A DNA stretch of 64,000 bases from Gongronella butleri (lineage: Eukaryota > Mucoromycota > Mucoromycetes > Mucorales > Cunninghamellaceae): NCBI GenBank assembly GCA_025201375.1, contig JAIWZP010000015.1, positions 516,250 through 580,249 on the forward strand, in the 5' to 3' direction. A model generated the notes under the pieces. That model saw only the letters and a program-made list of their open reading frames with translations, did no database searches and had not been told where the DNA came from. The position numbers and the translations under genes are program-made. Shown one piece after another: positions 22,304 to 33,939 of the stretch (positions within the stretch are counted from its first letter, which is position 1; every line of letters begins with the position of its first letter).

Positions 22304-22500
22304 ATAAAAGAGAAAAAAAGACAGGGTGGGACGAACGACGCAAGGGTCGGAAAAGTCGTGTTTATTATGCTTTTTTGAAACGCCGCATTTGAGGGCATTT
22401 TTTTCGCGGATTGACTTTTTTTTTTTCTCGTCTTCTTTATTCTTTCTTTTTTTTTTTTTTCTCGACATTTTGCTCTTTTGTCGCTCCTTTTTTTATCTCC
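22304..22500. promoter_or_regulatory. Divergent promoter (RPP30 / mitochondrial IF-2)
   Basis: A 197-bp spacer between opposite start codons, with long T-runs near 22417-22426 and 22448-22460 on the IF-2 side. A shared promoter is likely. Confidence 0.55.
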
Positions 22501-25500
22501 ATGAGCAGTGCACGCCTATTACAGCTCCAGCACCTTGCTCTTGTGCGCCGGACGCAGGTCATCAGCACCGCGCGTCTGATCCACGTGTCTCGCCTCGTTT
22601 GCAACGATCAGGCCGCGTTGGCCAAACCCTCGGGACTGGACAAGTGGAAGCGCCCTAGTTCTATGGACAAGCCGCCGAAACAACAGCAACAACAGCAGCA
22701 GCGCAAGAAAAACAACATCAAACGCGCTGGTGAGAGCGCGTCGGCGCAGACAAAAAAGCCACAGCAAGGTTCGTCGTCGCCAAAGGGCAACAAGCCGCCT
22801 CAAAAGCAGCAGCAGCAGTTTCCGAAGCAACAACAACAGCAGCAACAGGCCAGTGGAGGGCGTGCTGTGCAGCGCAATTGGAGCAAGCCCGTCGATTCGC
22901 ACCCGGAAAAGCACCAAGGCGAGCCACGCAAGCAACATGAGCGGCACATCAACAAATTCAGCAAGCCGCCACGTGAAGGCGAAACGGTTGCGCAGCGCAA
23001 AGAGCGCAAGCGCAAGGAAGAGGAGCTGGCGCAGATCATGCGCGAAGAAGCGTCTGCCAAGCGCCATTTAGAACAGCGCCAGGCAAAGCAACGCGCAAAA
23101 GAACAAGCCGACAAGGATGCACAGATAAAGGATGTCTACATCCCACAAATCATCAATGTCGCCAACCTCGCCAAGGTCTTTGGCATTCGAATGGGTAAAC
23201 AAAAAATCAACGAAAAAAAAAAAAGCATCATCTCATCCAATTGGGCCATTTTTTATAGAAAAAATGATTGAAACCATGCAAGAATTGGAGATGGGCGGCA
23301 CCAAGCACGATCGCAGTAAGGAAGAAAAAAAGTGTAGCTGCGGAGATTCACTCAATGATTGGTTTTTTTCGTGTTTTTTTTTTCGTTTTTAGTGCTGAAT
23401 GCCGACGAATCCAGCCTGATTGCCATGCAGCTCAACATGAACCCGATTATCGACGAGCGCCAGGCGCTGGATTTGTACCCGCGACCAAAGGCCGAGGATC
23501 CATCTTTGCTGCCATCGCGCCCGCCTGTGGTGACCATCATGGGCCACGTTGATCACGGCAAGACCACGTTGCTTGACACGCTCCGCAAAACGTCGGTCGC
23601 GTCTGGCGAAGCCGGTGGCATCACCCAGCACATTGGTGCCTTTTCAGGTAAAAAAAAAAAAAGCGCCATTGGGCGTAAAAAAAAAACGAAAAAATGTGGA
23701 AAATGGGGTAATTTTTGACGCGTTTTTTTTTTCTGGATTTCCCCTGATTCTCCGGTAGTGACGTTGCCATCAAAAAAGGCAATCACGTTCCTGGATACGC
23801 CTGGGCACGCGGCGTTTTCAGCGATGCGCGCGCGTGGTGCGCAGGTGACGGACATTGTGGTGCTTGTGGTTGCGGCGGACGACGGTGTGATGCCGCAGAC
23901 CGAGGAAGCGATCAAGCACGCACACGATGCTGGTGTGCCGCTGGTCGTTGCCATCAACAAATGCGACAAGCCGGGCGTTGATCCGTCCATTGTGAAATCC
24001 GAGCTTGCACGGTACAATGTGCACCTCGAGGAGATTGGTGGTGATGTGCCTTGCGTCGAAGTGTCTGGCTTGACTGGCAAGAATCTTGACCAATTGGAAG
24101 AAACGATCGTCACGCTGTCGGAAATCATGGAATTGCGTGCTGAGCAGGACGACCTTGGCGCCGAGGGCGTCGTCGTCGAGTCCCAGGTAGAAAAGGGCCG
24201 CGGCAACGTCGCCACTGTCCTCGTGCAACGCGGCGTTCTCAAGCCCGGGTGTGTCGTTGTCGCCGGCGAAACTTGGTGCAAGGTCCGTTCCATGACCGAC
24301 CATCAAGGAAAACCACTCAAAAAGGCACTTCCCGGCACTCCCGTCAAGGTCATTGGCTGGAAGGACATGCCCCTGGCCGGCGATGAGATCCTGCAAGCCA
24401 AGGATGAGGTAACCCAAAAGAAAAAAAAAAAAAGAGAAAAAAAATTGGCGCAAAAGCGGAATTTGAGTGCGACAAATGGGTGCATATAGGCGCGGGGACG
24501 TGGCGTGGGCGCGGGCGTGGGCGTGAGCGAATTGGGGACCAAAAAAGCGACAAATGAACCAAACTTTGTGTAACGAACGCGTCATTTTTTGTTTTTTTTC
24601 TTTTTCCTTCTAGTCCATGGCCAAGACCGTGGTGGCCAATCGCGAAGCGCGCAAACAACGTGACCAGCAGCTGCGCGACTTGGAGACAATCAACGATAAG
24701 CGCACAAGGGAGCGCGAGATCCTCGAGCACGAGCGCCTCGTTGAAAAGCAATATCAAAAGGAAATGCTCATGTATAATCGTGGTCTTACCGATCAGGTGC
24801 CCGAATCTCTAGGCAAGCGTCTGAGCGCTTTGCAGCAGACGCTCCAGGACCAAGGAGTCATCGATACCGGCTCGGATATTCTCGAGCTTCGCGCGATTGT
24901 CAAGGGTAAAAAAAAAAAAAAGCACAAACCAAGCCCTTTTGTGTCTCAATTCTTAATGTTGTGCTCGTTTGTACGACCTTTTTTTTTTTTTCGGGGTGTG
25001 TGCCTCTCGCTCTCTTTTTTTTTTTTCATTTTTTTCATTTTAGGCGATGTGAGCGGGACTGTGGAAGCTGTTGTCGATAGTTTGGCCGGGTTGCAAAACA
25101 AACAGATCCGCGTCAAGGTGGTACACAGTGGCGTTGGGCAAATCTCGGATGGCGACGTGCAATTGGCGGCGGCGTGTGATGGGCAAGTGATTGGTTTCAA
25201 CGTCAAGGCGGATAAAAAGGTGCTGGGCGAGGCATCGCGCGCCGGCGTGCCTGTCAAGTCCTACTCGGTGATCTACAAGCTGCTGGACGATGTCAAGGAC
25301 ACACTTGGCGACATGCTGCCGCCCATTGTCACGACCCAGGTCCTCGGCGAAGCCTCGGTCCTCCAAGTCTTCAACATCTCACTCAAGGGCAAACAGACTA
25401 AGCCCGTCGCTGGCTGCCGTGTCACCAATGGAATGATCGCGCGGAATGGCAAAGTGCGCATCATCCGAAACAAAGACACCATTTGGGAAGGTAAGCGAAA

Positions 25501-25809
25501 TGAAAAGATGCAAATTTAGGCATGAGATCGCGTGACACCACGTTGGCTCACGCTCTCTCTCTCTCTTTTTTTTTTTCTTCTTCTCCTCCTCGTCAACGCG
25601 CTTTCCTCCCCCCCTCCCTCCCTCCCTCCTGCTCTTCCCATCAAAATCCATCCCTAGGCCAACTCGACGCGCTCCGCCAGGTGAAAAAAGAGATCAATGA
25701 GGCAAAAAAGGGGCTGGAATGCGGCATCTCGTTTGACGGATTCGACGATTTCCATCCCGGCGATGTCATCCAGCACATCCAAACCGTTGAAACAAGGCAA
25801 AAGCTTTGA
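22501..25809 (+). CDS. MTIF2: Mitochondrial translation initiation factor IF-2
   Basis: Seven exons: 22501-23194, 23259-23315, 23393-23647, 23759-24408, 24614-24905, 25044-25490 and 25658-25809, giving 848 residues. The N-terminus has Arg-rich presequence character ([18 protein letters not shown]), then a Gln-rich, Lys-rich disordered part (about 60-150). The G domain shows G1 GHVDHGKT (301-308), [11 protein letters not shown]3 DTPGH (348-352) and G4 NKCD (402-405). Domain II follows ([19 protein letters not shown]), then a helical linker and the C-terminal C1/C2 domains ([27 protein letters not shown]) ending [18 protein letters not shown]. It places initiator tRNA on the mitochondrial small subunit. 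Every intron has an A-run after the donor or a T-run before the acceptor. Confidence 0.95.
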
Positions 25810-26413
25810 TCACCCTTTGGATCATGTCCCCCAAAAAATTATCGCATCCCATTCTTTTATAAAATGCATCCTCCCATCTAGATCCCATTTGTTTTTGTTT
25901 GACACTCACTCTCTTCTCCCCTTCATCCTCACTTCCAACTCCCTGGCTCCCCTTGGCCTATTTGTAATAAAATCTCGCTTGTATTTGCACCGCATTCATT
26001 TGCCAATTTCGTCGCAATAAGGTTTCCCTGAAAAAAAATTATATTAGGTGGCCAGGTTGCACCTTTTTTTCGTTTTCGTTGCCTTTTCTTTCTTTTTCTC
26101 TGCTCCCTATTTTTTTTTTTTTTTTTTTTTCCATCGCAGCTATTTTTGCATCAACGGACAATCGCTTGGCCCGCTCCCCTTTTTTGATTGCTTTTTTTTT
26201 TTTTTTTGCTTTTTGACTAGAATTTTTGTCAGCATAGACAATCATTCATTCCTTCTCCTCTTCCTTTTCCTCTCTCTCTTTTTCTTTTCTTTTCTTTTTG
26301 GGCTTTCCACGCATCCCAATCCTTTTTTTTTTTTATTTCAATCCTTTTGTTGTAGACATCAATCCCCTTGTCTTTCCTTTTTGTTGCCTTTTTTTTTAAT
26401 TTGTCGTGTCTTG
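25810..26413. promoter_or_regulatory. IF-2 3' region and pyrimidine-rich 5' region of next gene
   Basis: An AATAAA signal for IF-2 lies near 25967. From 26060 to 26413 the + strand is almost wholly C/T with T-runs of 12-20 nt, the strongest example of the pyrimidine-rich leader found before many genes here. Confidence 0.45.
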
Positions 26414-27010
26414 ATGCTTGCACCCGCGTCGACCTATTCGTGCTCAAGTGCCTGGGAGCCCGTGCCACCGCACTCTTCTGGAAAGAAGCGGTCGATGGAG
26501 CACCTTTGGAAACGCGTGTCCGGCCTGTTTCATCGTCTGTCGCTATCATCGACGCCATCGGCGTCCATTGCGAGCGACACATCTCGGGCATCGACCGCAT
26601 CCGAGCCCGTGCTCGATCTAGAGTCCGCTGAAGCATGGCCCGCATTAGATTGCTGCGATCAACACCCATTCTTCCTCCGCCAACAAGAAAAGCAGCAGCA
26701 CCTCTATACCTTCAATGGCGCCAAATCGCCAGCCCGCAGGCCATTCTCACACCAGCTGTCCTCGTCGGCTTCCTCACTACCTCAAAAAAAGCGGCTACGC
26801 AAGCTCTCCAACTGGGAAGACCCCGATGTACATTATCAAGAGCCAAATCGACTCATCATCCCGCCTTACAGCCCCACTTATTGCCAACCAAATCACTTTC
26901 CATACTCCAATTTCTATATCAAGCTGCCCGACGGCAGGTACATGCTAAGGTACCGAGACGGCAATCGCAATCATCTGCGAACAGACATCATTGATGCGCG
27001 GTACATCTGA
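26414..27010 (+). CDS. Uncharacterised 198-residue protein
   Basis: One exon. I do not recognise it. The first half is Ser-rich and disordered with a basic amphipathic piece (MEHLWKRVSGLFHRLSLSS) near residue 28. The last 60 residues look ordered and are rich in Tyr, Asn and Pro: DVHYQEPNRLIIPPYSP, FPYSNFYIKLPDGRYMLRYR and a terminal IDARYI. The longer upstream frame is poly-Phe from T-runs, so the first ATG after them (26414) was chosen. An AATAAA signal overlaps the stop region at 27010. Confidence 0.55.
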   Translation: MLAPASTYSCSSAWEPVPPHSSGKKRSMEHLWKRVSGLFHRLSLSSTPSASIASDTSRASTASEPVLDLESAEAWPALDCCDQHPFFLRQQEKQQHLYTFNGAKSPARRPFSHQLSSSASSLPQKKRLRKLSNWEDPDVHYQEPNRLIIPPYSPTYCQPNHFPYSNFYIKLPDGRYMLRYRDGNRNHLRTDIIDARYI

Positions 27011-28849
27011 ATAAAATAATAAAAAAAGCCCACACACAGCCTTGTATCATAAGTTTGATCATTCCCAATTGCTCGCTTTCTTCGTTCACGCTCCTCATGG
27101 GTTCGTGATCCATGGGCGGCGACTCGTGCAACGGCAAGCACGCGTTGCACGCGCCCTTTTTTCTTGCCCTTTTTTTTTGCCCACAGTTTCCATTCGCCAT
27201 GATAAAACAAAAAAAAAACCAAGTATGACAGGGAGAAAATAGGAGGTGTTCAGGGTGACTTGGTAAAGCGAGTGGAAAACGAGGAGACGCAAATGCGTTG
27301 CGCGCGTAATTGAGTTTTCGCCTTGTTGCCTATGAAACTCACCCTATGAGTCCCTTTTTTCTTTGCGTCCTTTGCATTGGCACCATAGCGCTCGGCCCGT
27401 GGCTCGGCCATTCACTCGCAAGGAATACGTAACCGCCGAGCTTTCGAATTAGCTTGTTTTCTTGCCTTTTTTTTTTCGTCTATTTTGCTCTTTTCACGGC
27501 GTCCTTTAGGTTGTACTGGCAAGATCGGCGCTTGGTCGTATCCAGGGGTTTGGGCACCGGCCGCGCGTGCTGTGCTCAGCTTGGGCGCATGCTGCCTGTC
27601 AAACAATTGCCCTTTTTTATTTCTAGATCAGGTGGTGCTGAGCAAAAACAAGAGCAAGCACTCGACAGGCTTGCTGGCCTATCCGGCCAATTGTGTCCAA
27701 AAGAGGGGGGACAAGGGCTGGGGAGGAGGAGAGGGGCGCAATCAAGCCCCCTTTTTGTACGACCTGTCTCACATGGCATTGGCGTTCCCAGATCTCCTTT
27801 GCATCCGCCATTGATCGCGGGCCGTCAAATCCTAACCCGCGCCATTGAACCTCCGCCTCTTCCTTGGCGAGGCTCAGTGACACCGCATTCTTTGTGGCGG
27901 GGCATCGCTCAGCATCCAATCTGAAAAAAAAAGAACCCCTGGAAGACCAGGCAGTGTGATCATGCTTTTACTGCGCAACTTTGGCACGAGGCATCCTCGA
28001 AAAATATTCTGCCTCTTTCCTATCCCAAATTGACTCTGCATGTTGCCCACATTTCGCGTAATTCAGCAACTGGAGGCTAAAAAGAAAAAAGGGAAAAAAG
28101 GTGGCCACTACTGTATCCACCATCATTGCATTGATGGATCCGCTTTATTAATTCAATTCAACGCTCCACGTTTGCAGCTCTTGGAATAAATTCGTGTTTT
28201 TCTTGTATCGCGTGTGGATGGCAATAGAATCACTGTTTTAAGTAAAAAATGACAAAATCTCCATTTTCTCGGGCACAAACTCACTAGATCGCATGGAACT
28301 TGCACATATGCATCCAGTCCCTCTAAATGGCTAACGCTGCACTAAGTTTCAGTGTCACCAAATGTATCACTTTTGCTGTCCATTGGCCAATTTGTGCACC
28401 GTGGTGCCTGTAAATTTGCGCACAATGGAATACAGTGGTCATATTCCAGATCCGTTTTGACCATTCGATGCATCTTTGAGCCTAGATTCACTGTCTATTA
28501 AGGATCGAAACGACTGGGCGTGTTCCAACCAAAAAAACAAGAGAAATCCAGTAAAGCAATATTGGTCAATGATCATCATGTGATCCACGCAGTGATGGGT
28601 CGCTTGCAGTGTAATAAGAATGCCTTGCTACTTTGCTCTTGCGCATAGCGTAGACATCGAGGGCGATACACGCGGCTGGGATCCGCGAAACTGACGATTG
28701 CCGCTATTTTATTGTATTTAGACATTTGTCCGTCCATTTACTCTTTAATAGGGAGTCAGTTGTTTGAACAAACGAATCCAACATTTTCTCGTTCAAATGA
28801 GCCCATCTTTACGGCACTATGATCACAAGATGCCGAGCAATGATGAATT
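27011..28849. other. Gene-poor spacer
   Basis: No gene recognised. Frames near 27454-27924 (+) lack any domain and have low-complexity composition. The right part (28100-28800) is degenerate AT-rich DNA. One TACTGTA motif occurs near 28110. Confidence 0.35.
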
Positions 28850-29520
28850 TCAAAAATGGCATATTTTCCAATGGATACAGTCGAGGAGTGGAAAATGCGC
28901 AAATTTAGGTCCCCTGATCGCCACGCCATTTACCCCCATGATAACACGCACACATAACCGGCAACAATGCACTAAAAACCTTGGGGTCCATCGAATGCTT
29001 GTCGCGTAAAACGTGAAAAGCTGCGATTTTTCATCCCAAGGTTAACTCAACGAGAATTGGTCGCAGAGCCTTGAAAGTCTCTCATCAGAAAGAGCTTGAC
29101 TTTAAGCGGGTAGGACATTGGTGATCTTTGAAAAAAGATGACTTTCTGCAAAACTGACGCCATTAATTCGTTTGCGGGTCAAGTTTGACGCGTGATAAAC
29201 CGTGTCAATCGTCGAGTCACACGCACCTGTTCCAATTCAAATGTATGACGTAACGTATCTCTTGCTAGTGGATGCGTCAGTACGGATCTATGGGCGCGTT
29301 TTTCCCGTGAAATTTGCTATTGAATGTTTATCTAAAATTTCGGATTTCTCGTTAACCAGCAAATCAATCTCGCTCATTTTTGGCGTTTTTCGTGGTTTCT
29401 CCATGCGACGTATCTCGTCATCAACTTTGGCGGAATTCTGGAGACCCATTTTTTCAATCTTGGTTTGGGCGCGCAAAGCGGCCAAAATTTTCATTTGCTT
29501 GTGACGCGTTCCAATGACCT
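28850..29520 (-). repeat. Dispersed repeat R1, copy 2 (inverted)
   Basis: Reverse-strand match to copy 1: the complement of ATGGCGTGGCGATC lies at about 28914-28930 and the complement of CATGGAGAAACCACG at about 29391-29405, in the same relative order and spacing (roughly 400 bp) as in copy 1. No coding capacity seen. Confidence 0.6.
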
Positions 29521-29996
29521 TGGCAGCTACACGTAAAAGTTGTACTCAAGATTTGTAGCTCGCCATTTCACGTTGCAATGTGTTTTGCCGTGCTACAGTG
29601 CCTGGTTGGCCAAACGCAGCCAATTTTTGCTAAAATTAACCATTTATAGAGCATCTCAGGACAAACGTGTCCAAACGGTCCCAAAATTGTAACAGATGAG
29701 AAGAGAGGCGTAAAACCAACGATGGTAAAATTTCTCGGCAGTTGGATTAACACAGTGCCCTGATCCTACCTGCTAATTGCAGCAAGACTATTCATCTCGC
29801 CCTAGCTCTCCGAGATCGCAACAGAATCACCATGAAGTGTTTTCAACTACTTGACTTTGCTCATTTATTTAATCTTTTTTTTTTTTTTTTTTTTTTTTTT
29901 GGCTCTGATTGGTGGTTTTCTCGCCAAGTAAATGACAAATGTGCGATTTTGCCTATTTAATCGCTCATTTTGGAGAAATTGTCATCAGGATTTAAT
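29521..29996. other. Non-coding, with poly-T run
   Basis: A T24 run near 29877-29900 lies downstream of the dioxygenase gene. No gene seen. Confidence 0.4.
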
Positions 29997-31021
29997 TTAC
30001 GAGGCCGACGCGGCAGGAGCCGCTCCGCTGGGGGGCGAGCCACTGGGGGCCGATCCACTTGGAGGCGAGCCCGAGCCACTGGGAGGCGCGCCACCGCCTG
30101 TACCGCTGCCGGAGCCATCGCCATTTTGTGTATTTTCGTCGACGCCCAAGGTGATCCAGCTGACAATGCCGTTTTCAATTGAGCCATTGACGGCTTCGTA
30201 CTGGGCATAGGCGTTATAGCCGCCCGAGTTCTCTTCTTGCAGAATGCTGTCGTCAGTATTGTTCATGCGTTGCTGCGTGGACGTGGCGTAGGGATCAATG
30301 GATGCGATCGAATCAATCAGTTCCTGAGCAAAGAACAGTTGGCCCGTGTGGATTGCGGTGCCGCCAATGTACGAGCCATTGTCGGCCTTTGAGCCGTTGA
30401 TGTGGACCATGGTGTGGATGTGCACAGCGCGACCCGTGTACCAACCTGGAAACACGCTGTCAAAGGCGACGACGCCGCTGTCATTGGTGATTTGCGCGCC
30501 ACGCAAGAAATTGGCGCCGGCCGTGCCCTCGACCTCGTAGCCAGAATACACGCCCGTCGAATTGGCGTGCCAAATCGTCACCGCCGCATTTGGATACGGC
30601 TCGCATGTGTTGATGTTCATCACCAGCAAGTCCAGCTTCAGCGGTACGCCGGGCTGGCCCTCCGTGACATTCGCACGAAGCACCTCATTGTCCACATAAT
30701 ACGGCCCTTGCGTCACCTCAGGCGTCAAAATGCACGTCGTGTTGAATTGCACCTGGCGCTGCACATCCGAAGTATGACAACGGCGCATCAAATGACGCTT
30801 GGCCATTTGAGACGAGCACCGCTTGTGGAACTCGACGGCGCGTCGAGTCATCGCAACATGATGCGCGGCATGCGCAATCTGTTCTTGCTCGTGGCCCTCG
30901 GGGTGCGCTTTTTTTTTTTTTTTGTATTTCATGAGTGACCCGTTGCATCTCATCCATCAATCCACTTACCAAAGGCAAGGCCAACAGCGGCCAATGTCAA
31001 GAAAACTTGGGAAATCTTCAT
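29997..31021 (-). CDS. Secreted intradiol ring-cleavage dioxygenase-like protein
   Basis: Exons 31021-30970 and 30907-29997 give 320 residues. The N-terminus MKISQVFLTLAAVGLAFG is a clear signal peptide. The mature start AHPEGHEQEQIAHAAHH is typical of fungal secreted intradiol dioxygenases. Family motifs follow: CILTPEVTQGPYYVDNEVLR, MNINTCEPYPNAAVTIWHAN, GVVAFDSVFPGWYTGRAVHI and HTMVHIN. The two Tyr (YY and GWY) and two His (HIHT) fit the Fe(III) ligands. It is likely to cleave catechol-type aromatics outside the cell; substrate unknown. The last 55 residues are a Gly/Ser/Pro/Ala repeat tail with no hydrophobic GPI-like end. The acceptor at 30908 was chosen because it gives the conserved AHP start. 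Confidence 0.88.
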
Positions 31022-32269
31022 AATGCAAGTAAAAAAAAAAAGAGAAAAGATGGGGGGGTTATTTTTTTGGCGGACTTGTGCTTTTTTATGCAAAAGCGGC
31101 GCGCCATGGGTTATACTGAGCTGTCATTGGACGGGATTTTGGCTCCGTTTTGCCCGTTTGATCTGACATCTCCCATTGTTTTTGGTTTTCTCTTGGCACA
31201 CGTCTCCCACTCCAATTTATGCAAGGTCACCCAAACTCTTTTAAGCAACCTTTCCAATCAAGGCTAGTCGTGTACTTGGCAAAGAACTTCCACACCTTCC
31301 ATCGTACCTGGTTCCACTTGTTGTGACATTTAAATCCACACTTTTTTTTTTTTTTTTTTTTTACCTGATTTGCATGATTTAATCTCTCGGCCTGCTCCGA
31401 CCCCGCGTCATGTCACCATCTCTTTTAAGTTGAGCGCGTCTAGGCATCCAAAAGGTCTCTTTCCCACCCTTGGCGCCTTAGTCAGGCTAAAATTTTAAGA
31501 AATATTGGCTGCTCGAATAATTGCCTACAAATTGAGAGTGTCAAGCCCCTCCCCACAATCTAGACACAAGTTTATTTAAGCGACCAGCGTCGCTTATTTT
31601 GATGCAAAATGAAGAATAAAGCAAGACAAAGGTCTCAATCGGCCAAATGCACCAGTTTGAGACTTTTTGGCGTTACAGTGATCCGATTTCCGAGAGAAAG
31701 CTTAGGAATCGGTTGCGTGCTTGTTTCAAGCTGATTCAAATTTGGCACCTTTTGGATAAGTTTACGGGAGAGACACGCAGTAAAAAGGGGGGAGGTATAA
31801 TTATAGCCGTTTACTTGGAAAGAGCACAATCTATCGACGCGAGCGAGACATTAAATGGATCAGAGACAAAAAAAGCAGTTAAAAACATTTGATGAGATTC
31901 TGTTGAAATCTCAATGAGATCTCTGATTGTTCTCTCGATTAGCGCTGATTTCGTATTAAGACTGCAGAATTTTTAACTAATGTGATCACCGAGAAGGCCT
32001 GAGATCATTAAATTTTCATGTCCTATCGTCGCAAGGTTCAAAATTTGAGGTGTTTGGACAAGTTGATTATCATAGCAGAAATTGATCGCATTGTGATTTT
32101 TAACGGTAAATCAAAAGTTTAAATTTGCCAGACACGTATTATCATGCAACAACTCGAAACGCGTCTTAATGTAAAATGGCAAGCTGGAAAACACAGTGAG
32201 GGGAGTTCAAGTTGCAGGCTTGCAACAGTCAGAAGTGTGCTACACGCAAATCCAAAATCAATTGTGGCC
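31022..32269. other. Gene-poor spacer
   Basis: Contains a T22 run near 31341-31362 and a segment at 31660-31800 with GATCCGATTT/CGAGAGAAAG that resembles, in reverse, the repeated blocks at 33.9-34.7 kb. No gene seen. Confidence 0.35.
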
Positions 32270-32700
32270 AAGCTCAAATCAAAATTGACAAGGAGGTCTC
32301 CAAAATGAAGTTCAAACTCTTCCAAAAGAAAAAGGACATGGAGAAACCACGGAAAAGGCTAAAAAAGAGAGGGATCCATCGCGTGGGTAGCGAGCAATGA
32401 GCGATTTTAGATTTAATTTCAACGGCGAATTGCACAAGAAAAACGCAAACATAGATCCGCGCAGTCGCGTCCACTAGCAAAAGAAACTCCAGTTGCATGG
32501 GGTTGACTAGAAAAAGGCTTGTGTCACTCGACGACTGACGAGGTTTACGGCGCGTCAAAAATTGTCCATGGTTTAAAACCGTGTTAAAAATGCCAAAAAA
32601 AAAAAAACACTTTTTTCATTGATCCACCAATGTCCACGTATGCAGTTCTCCGCCGATGATGCTCATAAGCTCATATCCACTGATTCAAGCAAGAAAACAG
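32270..32700 (+). repeat. Dispersed repeat R1, copy 3
   Basis: Matches copy 1 over ACATGGAGAAACCACG (32336), GCGAGCAATGAGCGATTTTA (32391), TAATTTCAACGGCGAATTGC, CGTCCACTAGCA (32468) and the GTGTTAAAAATGCCAAAAAA block (32580). Confidence 0.7.
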
Positions 32701-32809
32701 ACATTTTGGATCTTTAAATAATCCTATGATGATACCGTATTTATTGTGTTTAATTACAGATTACCGTAGTTCTAGAGATTAATATCACAAGAATGTAAGC
32801 ACAGAATAC

Positions 32810-33181
32810 CTAATAGCGATTCCATCCCGCATTATAGCATGTATATAGTCCATCATCACACCAAAATTCAATGTTCACAGCACCAACCCATCTTTCACTC
32901 TCCCATTCATAAGCTGTATTGCACGTCAAGTCACCGGTTTTGCTTGCATAGCATCTTTGCTTTTCGAACAAGCATTCACCGATAGCATCGGATAAAATGC
33001 CATCGCTGATATCCCATGCGTCTTTTCCTTCTTGGATATTGACTCTGCCTTGAACGCCACCTGAAGATTTGCTTGTAACAGTGACCCTAACCCATGCATT
33101 CTTTTGACAATGGGGGTTTGCTTGAACGATGATGCACATCATGAAGATGCACACCAAGAACTTGATGACGGATGTTGCCAT
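32810..33181 (-). CDS. Small secreted six-cysteine protein
   Basis: One exon, 123 residues, no family recognised. Residues 1-21 (MATSVIKFLVCIFMMCIIVQA) are a signal peptide. The mature part has six cysteines (C25, C70, C77, C87, C108, C115), enough for three disulfides, and many aromatic residues (five Trp in all) with a compact Trp/Tyr-rich end, CDDGLYTCYNAGWNRY. Such proteins act outside the cell as effectors, adhesins or antimicrobials, but nothing here fixes the role. It sits alone in a repeat-rich island beside an R1 copy, and its codon use is more AT-rich than the housekeeping genes, hinting at recent origin or transfer. A TATA-like element lies about 85 bp upstream. Confidence 0.75.
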   Translation of the reverse strand: MATSVIKFLVCIFMMCIIVQANPHCQKNAWVRVTVTSKSSGGVQGRVNIQEGKDAWDISDGILSDAIGECLFEKQRCYASKTGDLTCNTAYEWESERWVGAVNIEFWCDDGLYTCYNAGWNRY

Positions 33182-33261
33182 TGGGTGGAAAGGAAAGGAA
33201 AAGAAGAAAAAATAAGCAAAGAAAAGAAAGGAATAGTTTCAATTGCGTCTGCAACTGGCAT

Positions 33262-33270
33262 GTATTTTAT
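33262..33270 (-). promoter_or_regulatory. TATA-like box of six-cysteine protein gene
   Basis: The minus strand reads TATAAAATA, about 85 bp before the ATG at 33181. Confidence 0.5.
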
Positions 33271-33939
33271 AGAGAAAAGCAGATCAGACCCTTTTGTATG
33301 ACCCTAAACCAATGCCACGGGCATGTCGGTCAGAATAAAAGCTCCATGGTGCTCTCAGGGTCAGTTTTAAAGCCATGTACAACGCCAATGCCGAGTGACA
33401 CGAGCATGCACTACCCCTTAAAAATGTAATTTTAAGGTTTGTTCCTTGAATTGTAGCATTGGTGGTTGGACGGGGAGCTTGGAACACCGTTGCGCAACTG
33501 CCTCCGCCGGACGCGTCGTTTTTAATGTATTTTTGGAAACCCTGGATTTCGACCCACTTATGGTTAGGCAAAAGGCTTCGTTTCCAATGTACGCATTTGC
33601 TTCAGAAAAACGCGTCGTTTTTAAATATACTCTATTTATGGCATCCCAGAATTTACCTATTTGTGGATGTGCAGGGGGCTTTGCTCTCAATGTGTGCATC
33701 CGATTCAGGGCGCTCGTCGCTTGGTAAGCGCGTGATTACAGTATGACGCGGGAACATGAGTAGCACGACTACTGTAATTGTTGTGTGCTTTCCTCCATTA
33801 TCTTGATATTCCTTATGAAAATTGCCCAGATACTCATTGAGGGAAGCTCGAACAACAACCCGACGGCTTATTATCATGCACAATAAATCCAATGCACCAT
33901 ACATAGGTACACACACACTTAATTTTTTTTTCAGAGATC
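33271..33939. other. Non-coding spacer in repeat island
   Basis: No gene recognised. Two GACGCGTCGTTTTTAA-like blocks (33509 and 33609) about 100 bp apart suggest a short decayed duplication. Confidence 0.35.

Noticed and set aside
27454..27924. 156-residue + strand frame
   Set aside because: Begins with poly-Phe from a T-run and has no recognisable domain; composition does not match neighbouring genes.
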